Source of the DNA: Enterobacter ludwigii
GTDB lineage: Bacteria; Pseudomonadota; Gammaproteobacteria; Enterobacterales; Enterobacteriaceae
Direction: 5' to 3'
Assembly: GCF_001750725.1 (NCBI RefSeq)
Contig: NZ_CP017279.1
Span: 620,001-684,000, forward strand
DNA: 64,000 bases
Positions 29,979-40,750 of the stretch are shown here, in pieces. Below the pieces are notes generated by a model. It was given only the letters and a program-made list of their open reading frames with translations, searched no databases and was not told the DNA's origin. Numbering within the stretch: the stretch's first letter is position 1; each line of letters starts with the position of its first letter. The position numbers were made by a program, and so were the translations under genes.

Positions 29979-32411
29979 TTAAAGCGTGTGCTCGGTACGC
30001 GCAATAATATCGTCCTGCGCATCCGGCGACAGGGCGGTAAAGAACGCGGAGTACCCTGCGACGCGCACCACCAGGTCACGATACTGGTCCGGGTGTTTCT
30101 TCGCTTCCAGCAGCGTTTCACGCGAAACGATGTTGTACTGAATATGCCAGCCCTTGTGCACTTCAAAGAAGGTACGCAGAAGCACCATCAGTTTCTGACG
30201 GTCACTGTCATTTTCCAGCGTCGACGGATTGAGCTTCTGGTTTAGCAGTACCCCACCGAGGATCGCTTCGGTTGGCAGTTTGCCGACAGAGCCAATTACC
30301 GCCGTAGGGCCGAGGTGGTCAGTACCGGAGGCCGGGCTGGCTCCTTCTGCCAGCGGAGTATGCGCCTTACGTCCATCCGGGGTTGCCATCGTTGCCGCGC
30401 CAAACGGCACGTTCGCGGAGATAGATGACGTGCCGGCATAGTAGTTACCGCCAATCGGACCACGGCCATAGCGCGGGTTATGGTACTGCTTCAGCTCGGC
30501 GATATAGGTTTCGTAGGCACGGGTCAGCAGCATATCCACGCTGTCGTCATCGTTACCGTATTTTGGCGCGCCGTTGATCAGCCGCTGACGCAGCTGCTCG
30601 TGGGTCAGCCCGTCGAAATCATCGGCCAGAGCGGCGGCCAGCTGTTGCTGACCTATCGTACCCTGTTCGAAGACCAGTTTTTTCACCGCGGCCAGGCTGT
30701 TGCCCAGGTTAGCAATACCCACCTGCAGGCCTGACACCCAGTCATACTTCGCGCCGCCTTGTTTGATGCTTTTCGCGCGTTCTATGCAGTCATCCACCAG
30801 CGCTGAGCAGAGAATATCGGGGACGTTCTCTTCCAGCATCGTGTCTACCACATACTCAATCTCGATAGATTTGCGGGTGTAGTAGCGGATCTGGGTATCC
30901 CACGCTGCCATCACCTCTTCGAAGTTATCGAAGTTACCGGCAGAGAGTGCTTTCTCCTGTGGCAGGAATACCTTACCGCTGGTGGCATCGCGGCCGCCTT
31001 CCAGCGCTGCCAGCATCACGCGGGCGAAGTTGATAAAGCTCATGCCGGTGCAGCGATAACCCCATTTGCCACCCACTGCGGTTTCGATGCAGCCAATCGC
31101 GGCATAGTCATAGGCATCCTCTTTTTCGACGCCGAGCTTGATAAATTCCGGAATGACAATCTCATCGTTGTTGAACGCGGGCATACCAAAGCCGCAGCGG
31201 ATCACCTGCACGCAGGCGTCGAGGAAGTCATTGCTCATGCCCGCATGATAACGCACGCTCAGGTTTGGCTGCGTGGAGCGCAGGCGACCGCAGGATTCCA
31301 GAATCGCGTAGCTGAGCGGGTTGACCGCGTCCATAGGCTCACCGTTGATCAGCGTCTGTCCACCGATGGTGACGTTCTGATACAGCGGGCTACCCGCTGA
31401 AGCTTTGGAGTGCGAGCCGGAGCGGATTTTGTTCACTTCCAGCAGCTTCAGCCAGCAGCTGTGCAGCAGCTCGATGGCATGTTCGCGGTCGAGGCTCTGG
31501 TTCAGCTCCACGTCGCGGCGGTAGTACGGATAGAGGTACTGGTCCATGCGGGCAAACGAGACGGAGTGGCCGTTGGACTCAATCTGCAGAATAAGCTGGA
31601 TGAAGTAGCACAGCTGCAGCGCCTGCCAGAAGGTTGTTGGCGGCTGATGGGCGATTACATCACAGTTTTCTGCCATCGCCAGCAGCTCGTCGCGACGGCT
31701 TTCACGGGATTCGGTTGCCGCCATTTCACGCGCCAGCGCGGCGAAACGTTCGATGTGCAGGCTGACCGCTTCCAGCACAATATCGATCGCTTTCAGGAAC
31801 TGTTCCCCGTGAAGGTCGTCGAGCACCGTCAGGTTGATACGCGAACGACGCTCGGCCACTTTGTCGCGCAGACCATCGAGGCCTTTCTCCAGCAGCAGCG
31901 GGAAGTTAACCGCCAGGTGTGCGTCGCCGGAGGTCATGTTACCTTCCGCTTTGATAATGCCGGTTTCCAGCAGCCCTTTTTGCTCGTCGGTGAACATGCC
32001 GTAGCAGCGATCCTGCACCGTCTGGCCGCGCCACCATGGGCAGATATCATGCAATACGCGCTTGTTTTCTTCGCTCACCGCAAAGCCTGCGCCCGGACGG
32101 TCCGCCAGATCGTCAATCTCTTTTTCAATCCACGAGACGGTGTATTCCGGGAAAATTGGCGCGGCGCGGACTTCACTGGCCTGGTTACCGATGATCAGCT
32201 CATCGTGTTTTATCCAGATGGTGCGCTGCGCGAGGTGATGCGCCAGCGCCAGCGCGCGACGCACCGGGATCGGCTTGTCCATATGCTGTTGGTACATCTC
32301 GGTGTAATGCAGGGCGCGCTCGGTACAGACCGGCGGCTTCACGATATGCACGAGGGCCGTTTTGTGTGCTTTTATGCGCTCGCTAAGGGTGCTGAGATTC
32401 AGGGTCGTCAT
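29979..32411 (-). CDS. ybiW: Glycyl-radical enzyme YbiW (PflF)
   Basis: 810-residue glycyl-radical enzyme. Active-site Cys441 and catalytic Glu443 lie in GCIET, and the radical Gly786 in VRVAGYSAF. A single Cys followed by Glu marks eliminase/lyase types rather than true pyruvate formate-lyase, which has Cys-Cys. I recall a recent report that E. coli YbiW opens 1,5-anhydroglucitol 6-phosphate to 1-deoxyfructose 6-phosphate, which FsaA then cleaves. Four bases separate it from its activase gene ybiY. Oxygen-sensitive, so active only anaerobically. Confidence 0.95.
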   Translation of the reverse strand: MTTLNLSTLSERIKAHKTALVHIVKPPVCTERALHYTEMYQQHMDKPIPVRRALALAHHLAQRTIWIKHDELIIGNQASEVRAAPIFPEYTVSWIEKEIDDLADRPGAGFAVSEENKRVLHDICPWWRGQTVQDRCYGMFTDEQKGLLETGIIKAEGNMTSGDAHLAVNFPLLLEKGLDGLRDKVAERRSRINLTVLDDLHGEQFLKAIDIVLEAVSLHIERFAALAREMAATESRESRRDELLAMAENCDVIAHQPPTTFWQALQLCYFIQLILQIESNGHSVSFARMDQYLYPYYRRDVELNQSLDREHAIELLHSCWLKLLEVNKIRSGSHSKASAGSPLYQNVTIGGQTLINGEPMDAVNPLSYAILESCGRLRSTQPNLSVRYHAGMSNDFLDACVQVIRCGFGMPAFNNDEIVIPEFIKLGVEKEDAYDYAAIGCIETAVGGKWGYRCTGMSFINFARVMLAALEGGRDATSGKVFLPQEKALSAGNFDNFEEVMAAWDTQIRYYTRKSIEIEYVVDTMLEENVPDILCSALVDDCIERAKSIKQGGAKYDWVSGLQVGIANLGNSLAAVKKLVFEQGTIGQQQLAAALADDFDGLTHEQLRQRLINGAPKYGNDDDSVDMLLTRAYETYIAELKQYHNPRYGRGPIGGNYYAGTSSISANVPFGAATMATPDGRKAHTPLAEGASPASGTDHLGPTAVIGSVGKLPTEAILGGVLLNQKLNPSTLENDSDRQKLMVLLRTFFEVHKGWHIQYNIVSRETLLEAKKHPDQYRDLVVRVAGYSAFFTALSPDAQDDIIARTEHTL

Positions 32412-32415
32412 AAGT

Positions 32416-33315
32416 TTATCCTCGTAAGGTCGCGGTTAACCCTTTCTGGCAGGCGTACTGCTGTGCGAAGTCCAGAAGCGCAGGATCATCCAGCGGTTTA
32501 TCAGGGGCAGAGTAGGGTTGGCCGAGCAGGGTATATTTGTTCATGCCCAGCGTGTGGTACGGCAGAAAATGGATCTCGCGGACGTTGAGTTCGTCTGCGG
32601 CAAAATTGGTGATGGCGGTAATCGACGCTTCATCGGCGTTGAAGCCCTGAATCAGCGGTACGCGGATGGTGACCTGTTTACCGGCGGCGGCCAGGCGTTT
32701 CAGATTATCAAGGATCCGTTTGGCGGAACCGTCGGTCCACTGTTTGAACGTCCTGCCATCAACGTGTTTCAGGTCCGCCAGGAACAGATCGACATACGGT
32801 AATGACGGTGCAATATAATGCCATGGCACGTGGAGACAGGTTTCCACGGCGGTATGTATGCCTTGCTCATGGCTGGCTTTAAACAGGGCATGAGCCAGTT
32901 CGGGATTCATAAACGGTTCACCGCCGGACAGGGTTATCCCGCCGCCGCTGCGGTCATAGAACGGCTTGTCACGCAGTACGCTGGACATAATCTCTTCGAC
33001 CTGCTTTTCTTCCCCACAGACGGTGAGCGCCTGCGTCGGGCAGCAGTCGGTGAGGGCGTCGAGAGTCTCTTCGTTAAGCTTTTCACGGTGGATAACCAGC
33101 CCATTCAGCGCACGATCGATAATGCCCGGTGCCGCTTTCTGGCACAGGTCGCAGCCTTCCAGACACAGTCGTGCGTCAAAGAGCACATCCCGGTGGCGGG
33201 AGCGGCTTTCCGGATTCTGGCACCAGCGACAGCCCAGCGAGCAGCCTTTCAGGAACACAACGGTACGAATACCGGGGCCATCGTGGGTAGAGTAACGCTG
33301 AATATTGAAGATCAT
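32416..33315 (-). CDS. ybiY: Glycyl-radical enzyme activase YbiY (PflE)
   Basis: 299-residue radical-SAM enzyme that abstracts hydrogen from Gly786 of YbiW. The SAM cluster motif C25-x3-C29-x2-C32 is in [15 protein letters not shown] Cys-rich insert (C51, C55, C58, C91, C92) indicates the extra Fe-S clusters found in most non-PFL activases. ATG at 33315 follows AGAGG. First gene of ybiYW, under a predicted FNR-dependent promoter. Confidence 0.96.
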   Translation of the reverse strand: MIFNIQRYSTHDGPGIRTVVFLKGCSLGCRWCQNPESRSRHRDVLFDARLCLEGCDLCQKAAPGIIDRALNGLVIHREKLNEETLDALTDCCPTQALTVCGEEKQVEEIMSSVLRDKPFYDRSGGGITLSGGEPFMNPELAHALFKASHEQGIHTAVETCLHVPWHYIAPSLPYVDLFLADLKHVDGRTFKQWTDGSAKRILDNLKRLAAAGKQVTIRVPLIQGFNADEASITAITNFAADELNVREIHFLPYHTLGMNKYTLLGQPYSAPDKPLDDPALLDFAQQYACQKGLTATLRG

Positions 33316-33343
33316 GTTTTCGCCTCTCATCTTGCATATGAAG

Positions 33344-33349
33344 ATTAAA
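33344..33349 (-). promoter_or_regulatory. -10 element of the ybiYW promoter
   Basis: Minus-strand TTTAAT, one base from consensus TATAAT, predicting a start near 33337, about 22 nt upstream of the ybiY ATG. No -35 consensus is needed at a class II FNR promoter, and the FNR box is centred exactly at -41.5. Confidence 0.65.
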
Positions 33350-33351
33350 TT

Positions 33352-33367
33352 ACTTTCGAATGAAAGT
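33352..33367. promoter_or_regulatory. Shared operator motif, copy 3 (ybiY/fsaA)
   Basis: ACTTTCGAATGAAAGT, 16 bp with 6-bp arms ACTTTC/GAAAGT around GAAT. Relative to ybiYW it spans about -15 to -30, between the -10 and the FNR box, where a bound repressor would block polymerase. It also lies about 77 bp upstream of fsaA on the other strand. Confidence 0.7.
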
Positions 33368-33371
33368 TATC

Positions 33372-33385
33372 TTGATGCAGGTCAA
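33372..33385. promoter_or_regulatory. FNR box upstream of ybiYW
   Basis: TTGATGCAGGTCAA differs from the FNR consensus TTGAT-N4-ATCAA at one base. Its centre, 33378.5, is 41.5 bp upstream of the predicted ybiYW start, the class II activator position. It predicts anaerobic induction. Confidence 0.75.
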
Positions 33386-33443
33386 CTCCTGAGCAGGTTT
33401 TGTCGTGATAGGGTAAATGCAGGCTAAATTTGAGGGTTACATC

Positions 33444-34106
33444 ATGGAACTTTATCTCGATACTTCCGACGTCGCGGCAGTGAAACGGCTGGCGCGTATC
33501 TTCCCGCTGGCGGGCGTGACCACGAACCCCAGTATCGTGGCGGCAGGGAAAACGCCGCTCGAGGCGCTGCTACCGGCGCTGCAGGATGCGCTCGGCGGGA
33601 AAGGTCGCCTGTTCGCGCAGGTCATGGCGACCACCGCTGAAGGGATGGTGGAAGAGGCGCGTAAACTGCGCACCATTATCAACGACCTGGTGGTAAAAGT
33701 GCCGGTAACGGCGGAAGGTCTGGCGGCGATCAAAATGCTGAAAGCGGAAGGGATCCCGACGCTGGGTACGGCGGTGTACGGTGCAGCACAAGGGATGCTG
33801 TCCGCGCTGGCGGGCGCTGAGTATGTTGCCCCTTACGTTAACCGCGTGGACGCGCAGGGCGGGGACGGGATCCAGACGGTAGTTGAACTGCAGCAGCTTC
33901 TGACGCTGCATGCTCCGCAGTCAAAAGTGCTGGCCGCGAGCTTCAAAACGCCGCGTCAGGCACTGGACTGCCTGCTGGCAGGTTGTGAATCCATCACCCT
34001 GCCGCTGGATGTTGCTCAGCAGTTTATTACTTCGCCTGCGGTGGATGCGGCAATAGTGAAGTTTGAGCAGGACTGGCAAGGGGCGTTTGGCAGAACGACG
34101 CTCTGA
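33444..34106 (+). CDS. fsaA: Fructose-6-phosphate aldolase FsaA
   Basis: 220-residue class I aldolase of the transaldolase-like family. Schiff-base Lys85 is in VVKVPVT. It cleaves fructose 6-phosphate to dihydroxyacetone and glyceraldehyde 3-phosphate and accepts hydroxyacetone as donor, which fits a role after YbiW on 1-deoxyfructose 6-phosphate. ATG at 33444 follows GAGGGTTACATC. Divergent from ybiYW across a shared control region. Confidence 0.97.
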   Translation: MELYLDTSDVAAVKRLARIFPLAGVTTNPSIVAAGKTPLEALLPALQDALGGKGRLFAQVMATTAEGMVEEARKLRTIINDLVVKVPVTAEGLAAIKMLKAEGIPTLGTAVYGAAQGMLSALAGAEYVAPYVNRVDAQGGDGIQTVVELQQLLTLHAPQSKVLAASFKTPRQALDCLLAGCESITLPLDVAQQFITSPAVDAAIVKFEQDWQGAFGRTTL

Positions 34107-34110
34107 TACG

Positions 34111-34143
34111 GTTGCCGGGTTATGCTAACGCTTGCCCGGCAAC
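34111..34143. repeat. REP-like palindrome between fsaA and moeB
   Basis: GTTGCCGGG and CCCGGCAAC arms around a 15-nt centre, between convergent fsaA and moeB. No U-run; likely a REP unit. Confidence 0.65.
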
Positions 34144-34146
34144 CAT

Positions 34147-34899
34147 TTAGCGTCCGCATACCTCACAGCCGGGGTTGCGCATCAGTTTCATCTCGCGGAA
34201 CTGGCAGGTCATCGCGTCATACATCACGATTTTCCCCGCGGCAGGCGTCCCGTAATGCGCCAGCACTTTGATCGCTTCCATAGCCTGCAACGAACCTATG
34301 ACGCCGACTAACGGAGCCATGACGCCCGCCTCCACGCAGGTGAGGGCGTTCTCGCCAAACAGACGGCTCAGGCAGCGATAGCAGGGTTCGCCTCCGGCGT
34401 AGGTAAAGACGCTGATTTGGCCTTCCATGCGAATGGCGGCACCGGAGACCAGCGGCGTTTTGTGGGCAAAACATCCTGCATTCAGCTGATTGCGAATGGT
34501 GACGTTATCGGTGCAGTCCAGCACCAGATCGTGTCGTGCTATCTGTGCCGACAGCGCCTCATCATCCAGCAGGGCGTCAATCAGGGTGAACTTCACGTGA
34601 GGATTGATGCGCGCCAGCGCCGCGCGGGCCGATTCCACTTTGGGCTGGCCGAGGGTCGCGTCGCTGTGCAGCGTCTGGCGCTGAAGGTTCGACACCGACA
34701 CGGTATCAAAATCCAGCAGCGTCATATTGCCCACCCCCGCCGCGGCCAGATACTGGGCCGCAGCGCAGCCCAGCCCCCCCAGCCCCACGACCAGCACCCG
34801 TGCTGCCTTAAGCGCTTCCTGGCCGTCGAAATCAAAACCGCGCAGAACAATCTGGCGGTTATAGCGCATCATCTCCTGGTCGCTGAGTTCAGCCGTCAT
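34147..34899 (-). CDS. moeB: Molybdopterin-synthase adenylyltransferase MoeB
   Basis: 250-residue E1-like enzyme that adenylates the MoaD C-terminus during molybdopterin synthesis. ATP-binding VVGLGGLGC, the Arg/Asp switch DNVTIRNQLN, and zinc ligands in CYRC and CEVC. Its ribosome site GGAGG lies inside the end of moeA and its ATG begins one base after the moeA stop. Confidence 0.97.
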   Translation of the reverse strand: MTAELSDQEMMRYNRQIVLRGFDFDGQEALKAARVLVVGLGGLGCAAAQYLAAAGVGNMTLLDFDTVSVSNLQRQTLHSDATLGQPKVESARAALARINPHVKFTLIDALLDDEALSAQIARHDLVLDCTDNVTIRNQLNAGCFAHKTPLVSGAAIRMEGQISVFTYAGGEPCYRCLSRLFGENALTCVEAGVMAPLVGVIGSLQAMEAIKVLAHYGTPAAGKIVMYDAMTCQFREMKLMRNPGCEVCGR

Positions 34900-34900
34900 G

Positions 34901-36133
34901 TTAGCCTCCGAAGAGGTGGTTAAAGCTTTCCACCTCAACCCATTCACCCGGCTCCACGCTGCCGCGTTCACGCTCGAGAACGATAAAGCAGTTACCCTGG
35001 CTGAACGAGCTGAAGATGTGCGAGCCCTGGTGTCCGGTGGTGCTCACTTCCAGCTCGCCTTCAGCGTTGCGCGTCAGAATACCGCGCTGGAAATCAAGAC
35101 GGCCCGGTGATTTCTTCAGGCGCGTCGCCGCACGTACGCGCTGGCGAACCGGCAGCGGGTGGGCCTGGTTACCAGACAGTTTTGCCAGCAGCGGAATGAC
35201 CAGCTGGTAGAAGGTCAGGGCGGCGGAAACCGGGTTACCCGGCAGGCCGCAGAACCAGCTGTGTTTCAGCTGACCAAACGCGAACGGTTTGCCCGGCTTG
35301 ATGGCCAGTTTCCAGAAGCCGATCTCCCCCAGCTCTTCAAGAATGGTTTTGGTGTAATCCGCTTCACCTACGGAAACGCCGCCGGAGCTAATTACCACGT
35401 CCGCCGACCGGTCCGCTTCAATAAACGCGGCGCGCAGTTTCTCCGGATCATCCGGAATGATGCCAAGGTTAATGACCTCACACCCCAGCTGTTCAAGCAT
35501 CAGGTGTACCGCGAGGCGGTTAGTGTCATAAATCTGGCCGTCCTGCAGTGGCTGGCCCGGAAGCTGGAGTTCATCGCCGGTGGAAAAGACCGCCACGCGT
35601 ACCTTGCGGATAACGTCAATTTCTGCGATGCCGAGCGAGGCCAGCACCGGCAGTTCGCCCACCGTCAGTTTCTGCCCGGCGGCAAATACCGTTGCGCCAC
35701 GCGTGATGTCTTCACCGGTACGACGGATATTCTGTCCCGCTTTAACACTCGCGGTGAAGCGGACGCCCGCTTCCGTTTGTTCGGTCTCTTCCTGCATCAC
35801 CACCGCTTCGCAGCCTGGCGGTACGGGGGCACCGGTCATGATGCGTATGCAGTTACCCGCAGGCCACTCACCGTTAAACGGCTGACCGGCAAATGCTTTA
35901 CCCGCCACGGGCAGCGCCGTATCCGTCCGGATATCCGCCAGGCGTACCGCGTAGCCGTCCATTGCGGAGTTATCGAACCCAGGCACGTTAAGCGGAGAGA
36001 CGATATCGCGCGCGGCAATACGACCAAAACAGCGCACCAATGGCAGCGTCTCGTGGTCGTGCAGGGGGGAAATTCGGTCAAGCATCTGCGTGAGTGCCGC
36101 CTCAAGCGGCATCAGTCCGGCGGTAAAATCCAT
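34901..36133 (-). CDS. moeA: Molybdopterin molybdenumtransferase MoeA
   Basis: 410-residue enzyme that inserts molybdate into adenylylated molybdopterin. Recognisable blocks are [10 protein letters not shown] near residue 60, IMTGAPVP, and the MoCF domain [16 protein letters not shown] with GLPGNPVSA. Start ATG at 36133 follows AGGAG by six bases and matches the E. coli N-terminus. First gene of moeAB, divergent from iaaA. Confidence 0.97.
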   Translation of the reverse strand: MDFTAGLMPLEAALTQMLDRISPLHDHETLPLVRCFGRIAARDIVSPLNVPGFDNSAMDGYAVRLADIRTDTALPVAGKAFAGQPFNGEWPAGNCIRIMTGAPVPPGCEAVVMQEETEQTEAGVRFTASVKAGQNIRRTGEDITRGATVFAAGQKLTVGELPVLASLGIAEIDVIRKVRVAVFSTGDELQLPGQPLQDGQIYDTNRLAVHLMLEQLGCEVINLGIIPDDPEKLRAAFIEADRSADVVISSGGVSVGEADYTKTILEELGEIGFWKLAIKPGKPFAFGQLKHSWFCGLPGNPVSAALTFYQLVIPLLAKLSGNQAHPLPVRQRVRAATRLKKSPGRLDFQRGILTRNAEGELEVSTTGHQGSHIFSSFSQGNCFIVLERERGSVEPGEWVEVESFNHLFGG

Positions 36134-36321
36134 GGTGGGCTCCTGCGGAGTAACGACGAAAGCGTCCATTATGGCAGAAAAGTGCCACTAACTGTATGAC
36201 CCGATGGGTGTACGCTTTACATCACAGTTGCGTCTTTCTATATTCAAAAATCATCTGAAGTTTCAGCGACGATAATGATATTTATAGAAAAAGCCGCAAA
36301 TCAGGCTAACGGGTGATGGGA

Positions 36322-37260
36322 ATGGTTAATGCGGTAATCGCAATTCATGGTGGCGCCGGGGCAATCACCCGTGCCCTGCTCAGTCCCGAGCAGGAAAAAC
36401 GTTATATTGATGCGCTGTATGCCATTGTGGAAACGGGCCAGCGGATGCTGGAGGCGGGCGAGAGCGCGCTGGATGTGGTTACCGAGGCGGTACGTCTGCT
36501 GGAAGAGTGCCCGTTGTTTAACGCGGGCATTGGTTCAGTCTTTACCCGCGATGAAACGCACGAGCTGGATGCCTGCGTCATGGACGGTGTCACCCTTAAA
36601 GCGGGCGCCGTCGCGGGGGTGAGCCATCTGCGTAATCCGGTGCTGGCCGCGCGTCTGGTGATGGAGGCGAGCCCGCATGTTCTTCTGACCGGGGCCGGGG
36701 CAGAGACGTTTGCCGCGGAACATGGCATGACGCCAGTTTCTCCCGATCTGTTTTCAACGCCGGAGCGTTATCAACAGCTGCTTGAGGCGCGCTCGGCAAA
36801 CGTGACGCAGCTTGACCATACCGCGCCGCTCGATGAGCGCAGCAAAATGGGCACGGTAGGGGCGGTGGCTCTTGATAAAGCCGGGAATCTGGCTGCGGCC
36901 ACGTCGACCGGCGGTATGACCAACAAACTGCCGGGCCGGGTAGGTGACAGTCCATTACCGGGGGCAGGGTGCTATGCCAATAACGCCACGGCGGCAGTGT
37001 CGTGCACCGGAACCGGTGAAGTGTTTATTCGCGCCCTCGCGGCGTATGACATCACCGCGCTGATGGATTACGGCGGGTTAAGCCTGGCCGAAGCCTGTGA
37101 ACGCGTGGTGATGGAGAAACTGCCCGCACTGGGGGGTGTCGGTGGGTTAATTGCGGTGGATCGTGAGGGCAACGTGGCATTGCCGTTTAACAGCGAAGGT
37201 ATGTACCGCGCGTGGGGTTATGCCGGTGATGAACCCAGTACGGGGATCTATCGTGAATAA
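36322..37260 (+). CDS. iaaA: Isoaspartyl peptidase/L-asparaginase IaaA
   Basis: 312-residue Ntn-hydrolase precursor that autocleaves before Thr178 (KMGTVGAVA) into two subunits and then hydrolyses isoaspartyl dipeptides. Substrate-binding [15 protein letters not shown] follows the nucleophile. Start [11 protein letters not shown] aligns with E. coli; ATG and GTG codons two or three positions upstream are alternatives. The C-terminus ends at GIYRE, several residues shorter than I recall for E. coli. Stop lies 11 nt before gsiA. Confidence 0.95.
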   Translation: MVNAVIAIHGGAGAITRALLSPEQEKRYIDALYAIVETGQRMLEAGESALDVVTEAVRLLEECPLFNAGIGSVFTRDETHELDACVMDGVTLKAGAVAGVSHLRNPVLAARLVMEASPHVLLTGAGAETFAAEHGMTPVSPDLFSTPERYQQLLEARSANVTQLDHTAPLDERSKMGTVGAVALDKAGNLAAATSTGGMTNKLPGRVGDSPLPGAGCYANNATAAVSCTGTGEVFIRALAAYDITALMDYGGLSLAEACERVVMEKLPALGGVGGLIAVDREGNVALPFNSEGMYRAWGYAGDEPSTGIYRE

Positions 37261-37271
37261 GGGGGCAAAGC

Positions 37272-39143
37272 GTGCCGCACAGTGAAGAGCTGGACAACCG
37301 TGAAGTGCTGGCTGTCCATCAACTGAATATTGCGTTTCAGGAAGAGCGGCAGTTCATCCCCGCAGTACAGAATTTATCATTCTCGCTCAACCGCGGCGAA
37401 ACGCTGGCGATTGTAGGCGAGTCCGGTTCAGGGAAATCGGTCACCGCACTGGCGCTGATGCGTCTGCTGGAACAGACCGGCGGACAGGTCAGCTGCGAAA
37501 AAATGCTGCTGCGCCGGCGTAACCACCAGGTCATTGATTTAAATGAGCTGAGCGCCTCGCAGATGCAGAGCGTGCGCGGGGCCGATATTGCGATGATCTT
37601 CCAGGAGCCGATGACCTCGCTGAACCCGGTCTTTCCGGTCGGGGAACAGATTGCCGAGTCCATCCGCCTGCATCAGGGGTTGAGCGGTGATGAGGCGCTT
37701 CGTGAAGCGAAACGCATGCTTGACCTGGTACGCATACCGGAAGCGCAGGCCATTCTGGGACGCTACCCGCATCAGCTTTCCGGCGGTATGCGTCAGCGCG
37801 TCATGATTGCGATGGCGCTCTCCTGCCGTCCCGCGGTGCTGATTGCCGACGAACCCACGACGGCACTGGATGTGACTATTCAGGCGCAAATTCTGCAGCT
37901 TATCAAAGTGCTGCAGCAGGAGATGGAGATGGGGGTGATTTTCATCACCCATGATATGGGCGTGGTCGCCGATATTGCCGATCGCGTGCTGGTCATGCAT
38001 AAGGGCAACGCCGTGGAAACCGGCACGGTTGAGCAAATTTTCCATGCGCCGGTTCATCCTTACACCAAAGCGCTGCTGGCGGCGGTTCCGCGGTTGGGGG
38101 CGATGAACGGCAGCGATTTACCGCGCCGGTTCCCGTTGATTTCTCTCGAAGCGGCAGGCCAGCAGGAAGATGAAATCGAGCAGGATACCGTGGTACCCGG
38201 CAAGCCGATTCTGGAAGTGCGCGATCTGGTGACCCGTTTTCCCCTGCGCAGCGGAATGTTTAACCGCGTGAAGCGCGAGGTGCATGCGGTTGAAAACGTC
38301 AGTTTTGATTTATGGCCAGGCGAAACGCTGGCGCTGGTGGGAGAGTCAGGCTGCGGCAAATCCACCACCGGGCGGGCGCTGCTCAGGCTGGTGGAGTCCC
38401 AGGAGGGCAGCATAACCTTTAACGGGGAACGCATTGATACCCTTCCGGACAGCAAACTGCAGGCGGTGAGGCGAGATATCCAGTTTATTTTCCAGGATCC
38501 GTATGCCTCCCTCGACCCGCGCCACACGGTGGGGTATTCACTTATGGAGCCGCTGCGGGTGCATAACCTGCTCGACGGTGAAGCCGCACAGCGTCGGGTG
38601 GCCTGGCTGCTTGAGCGCGTGGGGCTGAAGCCAGAACATGCCTGGCGTTATCCGCACGAGTTTTCGGGCGGTCAGCGGCAGCGTATTTGCATTGCCCGCG
38701 CGCTGGCGCTTAACCCGAAAGTGGTGATTGCAGATGAATCCGTCTCGGCGCTGGATGTCTCTATCCGGGCGCAAATCATTAATTTACTGCTCGACCTGCA
38801 GCGGGATATGGGGATTGCCTTCCTCTTTATCTCACACGACATGGCGGTGGTTGAGCGCATCAGCCACCGTGTCGCGGTGATGTTTATGGGGCAAATTGTG
38901 GAGATAGGACCGCGCAGGGCGGTATTTGAAAATCCACAGCACCCTTACACACGCAAACTTATTGCCGCGGTGCCGGTTGCCGACCCTGAGCATCGCCACG
39001 GCCAGCGTGTGCTGCTGCAGGACGAAATGCCAAGCAATATTCGTAAACGGGGCGAGGCGGTGGAGCGCGTGGCGCTGCGCGAGGTTGGCCCGGGGCATTT
39101 TGTGGCCCCTCCGCGTCAGGACAATGCATTCTCGCGGTTATAA
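37272..39143 (+). CDS. gsiA: Glutathione ABC transporter ATPase GsiA
   Basis: 623-residue ATPase with two complete ABC domains. Walker A is GESGSGKS (49-56) and GESGCGKS; signatures are [10 protein letters not shown] and [10 protein letters not shown]; Walker B is [11 protein letters not shown] and [11 protein letters not shown]. The oligopeptide-transporter C-terminal motif HPYT occurs after each domain. It energises glutathione import by GsiBCD. Starts with GTG. Likely cotranscribed with iaaA, whose product could help with peptide turnover. Confidence 0.96.
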   Translation: MPHSEELDNREVLAVHQLNIAFQEERQFIPAVQNLSFSLNRGETLAIVGESGSGKSVTALALMRLLEQTGGQVSCEKMLLRRRNHQVIDLNELSASQMQSVRGADIAMIFQEPMTSLNPVFPVGEQIAESIRLHQGLSGDEALREAKRMLDLVRIPEAQAILGRYPHQLSGGMRQRVMIAMALSCRPAVLIADEPTTALDVTIQAQILQLIKVLQQEMEMGVIFITHDMGVVADIADRVLVMHKGNAVETGTVEQIFHAPVHPYTKALLAAVPRLGAMNGSDLPRRFPLISLEAAGQQEDEIEQDTVVPGKPILEVRDLVTRFPLRSGMFNRVKREVHAVENVSFDLWPGETLALVGESGCGKSTTGRALLRLVESQEGSITFNGERIDTLPDSKLQAVRRDIQFIFQDPYASLDPRHTVGYSLMEPLRVHNLLDGEAAQRRVAWLLERVGLKPEHAWRYPHEFSGGQRQRICIARALALNPKVVIADESVSALDVSIRAQIINLLLDLQRDMGIAFLFISHDMAVVERISHRVAVMFMGQIVEIGPRRAVFENPQHPYTRKLIAAVPVADPEHRHGQRVLLQDEMPSNIRKRGEAVERVALREVGPGHFVAPPRQDNAFSRL

Positions 39144-39166
39144 CTTAAAACAGGCAGGAGAACACA

Positions 39167-40705
39167 ATGGTTAAATTTGTAGCGCGCAGATGGTTACTCG
39201 CCGCGAGCGTGACGGCAGCCCTGGCCGCCGCGCCGGCGTTCGCTGCCAAAGATGTGGTGGTCGCCGTCGGTTCCAATTTCACCACGCTGGATCCGTATGA
39301 TGCCAACGACACGCTCTCCCAGGCGGTGGCGAAATCGTTCTATCAGGGGCTGTTTGGCCTGGATAGCGAGATGAAACTTAAAAATGTGCTGGCGGAAGGG
39401 TATACCGTTTCCAGCGACGGGCTGGTGTATACCCTTAAGCTCAGAACCGGTGTGAAGTTCCAGGACGGTACAGATTTCAACGCGGAGGCGGTGAAGATAA
39501 ACCTCGATCGCGCCAGCAACCCGGAAAATAGCCTCAAGCGCTACAACCTGTATAAAAACATCGCCAGCACCGAGGTGGTCGACCCGACGACGGTGAAGAT
39601 CACTCTGAAAGAGCCGTTCTCGGCGTTTATCAATATTCTGGCGCATCCGGCCACGGCGATGATTTCGCCTGCCGCGCTGAAAAAATACGGCAAAGAGATC
39701 GGGTTCCATCCGGTGGGGACCGGCCCCTACGAGCTGCTCACCTGGAACCAGACCGACTTTGTGAAGGTTAAGAAGTTTGCGGGTTACTGGCAGCCGGGCC
39801 TGCCGAAGCTGGACACCATTACCTGGCGTCCGGTGGTGGACAACAACACCCGCGCGGCGATGCTGCAGACCGGCGAGGCGCAGTTCGCGTTCCCGATCCC
39901 CTATGAGCAAGCCGCCATTCTGCAGAAAAACAGCAAGCTGGAGCTGGTCGCCAGCCCGTCCATTATGCAGCGCTATATCAGCATGAATGTGACGCAAAAG
40001 CCGTTTGATAACCCAAAAGTGCGTGAGGCCATCAACTACGCCATTAACCGCCAGGCGCTGGTAAAAGTCGCCTTTGCTGGCTATGCCACGCCGGCTACCG
40101 GCGTGCTGCCTCCGGCGATCGCCTATTCGCAAAACTATCAACCGTGGCCTTACGATCCGGCCAAAGCGCGTGAGCTGTTAAAAGAGGCGGGTTTCCCGAA
40201 CGGCTTTAGCACCACGCTCTGGTCGTCGCATAATCACAGTACCGCTCAGAAGGTGCTGCAATTTACCCAGCAGCAGCTGGCGCAGGTAGGTATCAAGGCG
40301 CAGGTCACCGCGATGGATGCCGGTCAGCGTGCGGCTGAGGTGGAAGGGAAAGGGCAGAAAGAGAGCGGCGTACGGATGTTCTACACCGGCTGGTCGGCCT
40401 CTACCGGTGAAGCGGACTGGGCGCTGTCGCCGCTGTTCGCCTCACAGAACTGGCCGCCGACCCTGTTCAATACGGCCTTCTACAGCAACCCGAAGGTGGA
40501 TAAAGACCTGGCGGATGCCCTGAAAACGACCAAACCGGAAGAGAAAGCGCGCCTGTATAAAGAGGCGCAGGATACCATCTGGAAAGAGTCGCCGTGGGTA
40601 CCGCTGGTGGTGGAAAAACTGGTTTCCGCGCATAACAAAGCGCTGACCGGATTCTACATCATGCCGGATACGGGCTTTAGCTTTGATGAAGCAGATTTAA
40701 AATAA
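39167..40705 (+). CDS. gsiB: Glutathione-binding periplasmic protein GsiB
   Basis: 512-residue extracellular solute-binding protein family 5. Signal peptide [27 protein letters not shown], then [18 protein letters not shown] and the family block [22 protein letters not shown]. Periplasmic receptor of the Gsi glutathione importer. AGGAG precedes the ATG; 23 nt after gsiA. Confidence 0.97.
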   Translation: MVKFVARRWLLAASVTAALAAAPAFAAKDVVVAVGSNFTTLDPYDANDTLSQAVAKSFYQGLFGLDSEMKLKNVLAEGYTVSSDGLVYTLKLRTGVKFQDGTDFNAEAVKINLDRASNPENSLKRYNLYKNIASTEVVDPTTVKITLKEPFSAFINILAHPATAMISPAALKKYGKEIGFHPVGTGPYELLTWNQTDFVKVKKFAGYWQPGLPKLDTITWRPVVDNNTRAAMLQTGEAQFAFPIPYEQAAILQKNSKLELVASPSIMQRYISMNVTQKPFDNPKVREAINYAINRQALVKVAFAGYATPATGVLPPAIAYSQNYQPWPYDPAKARELLKEAGFPNGFSTTLWSSHNHSTAQKVLQFTQQQLAQVGIKAQVTAMDAGQRAAEVEGKGQKESGVRMFYTGWSASTGEADWALSPLFASQNWPPTLFNTAFYSNPKVDKDLADALKTTKPEEKARLYKEAQDTIWKESPWVPLVVEKLVSAHNKALTGFYIMPDTGFSFDEADLK

Positions 40706-40750
40706 TACTCATGCCCGCAGGCCACTGCCTGTGGGATGAGAGGGAAAGGC

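Noticed and set aside
35159..36199. 346-codon plus-strand open frame opposite moeA
   Set aside because: Antisense shadow; low-complexity Arg/Gly/His composition and no start signal.
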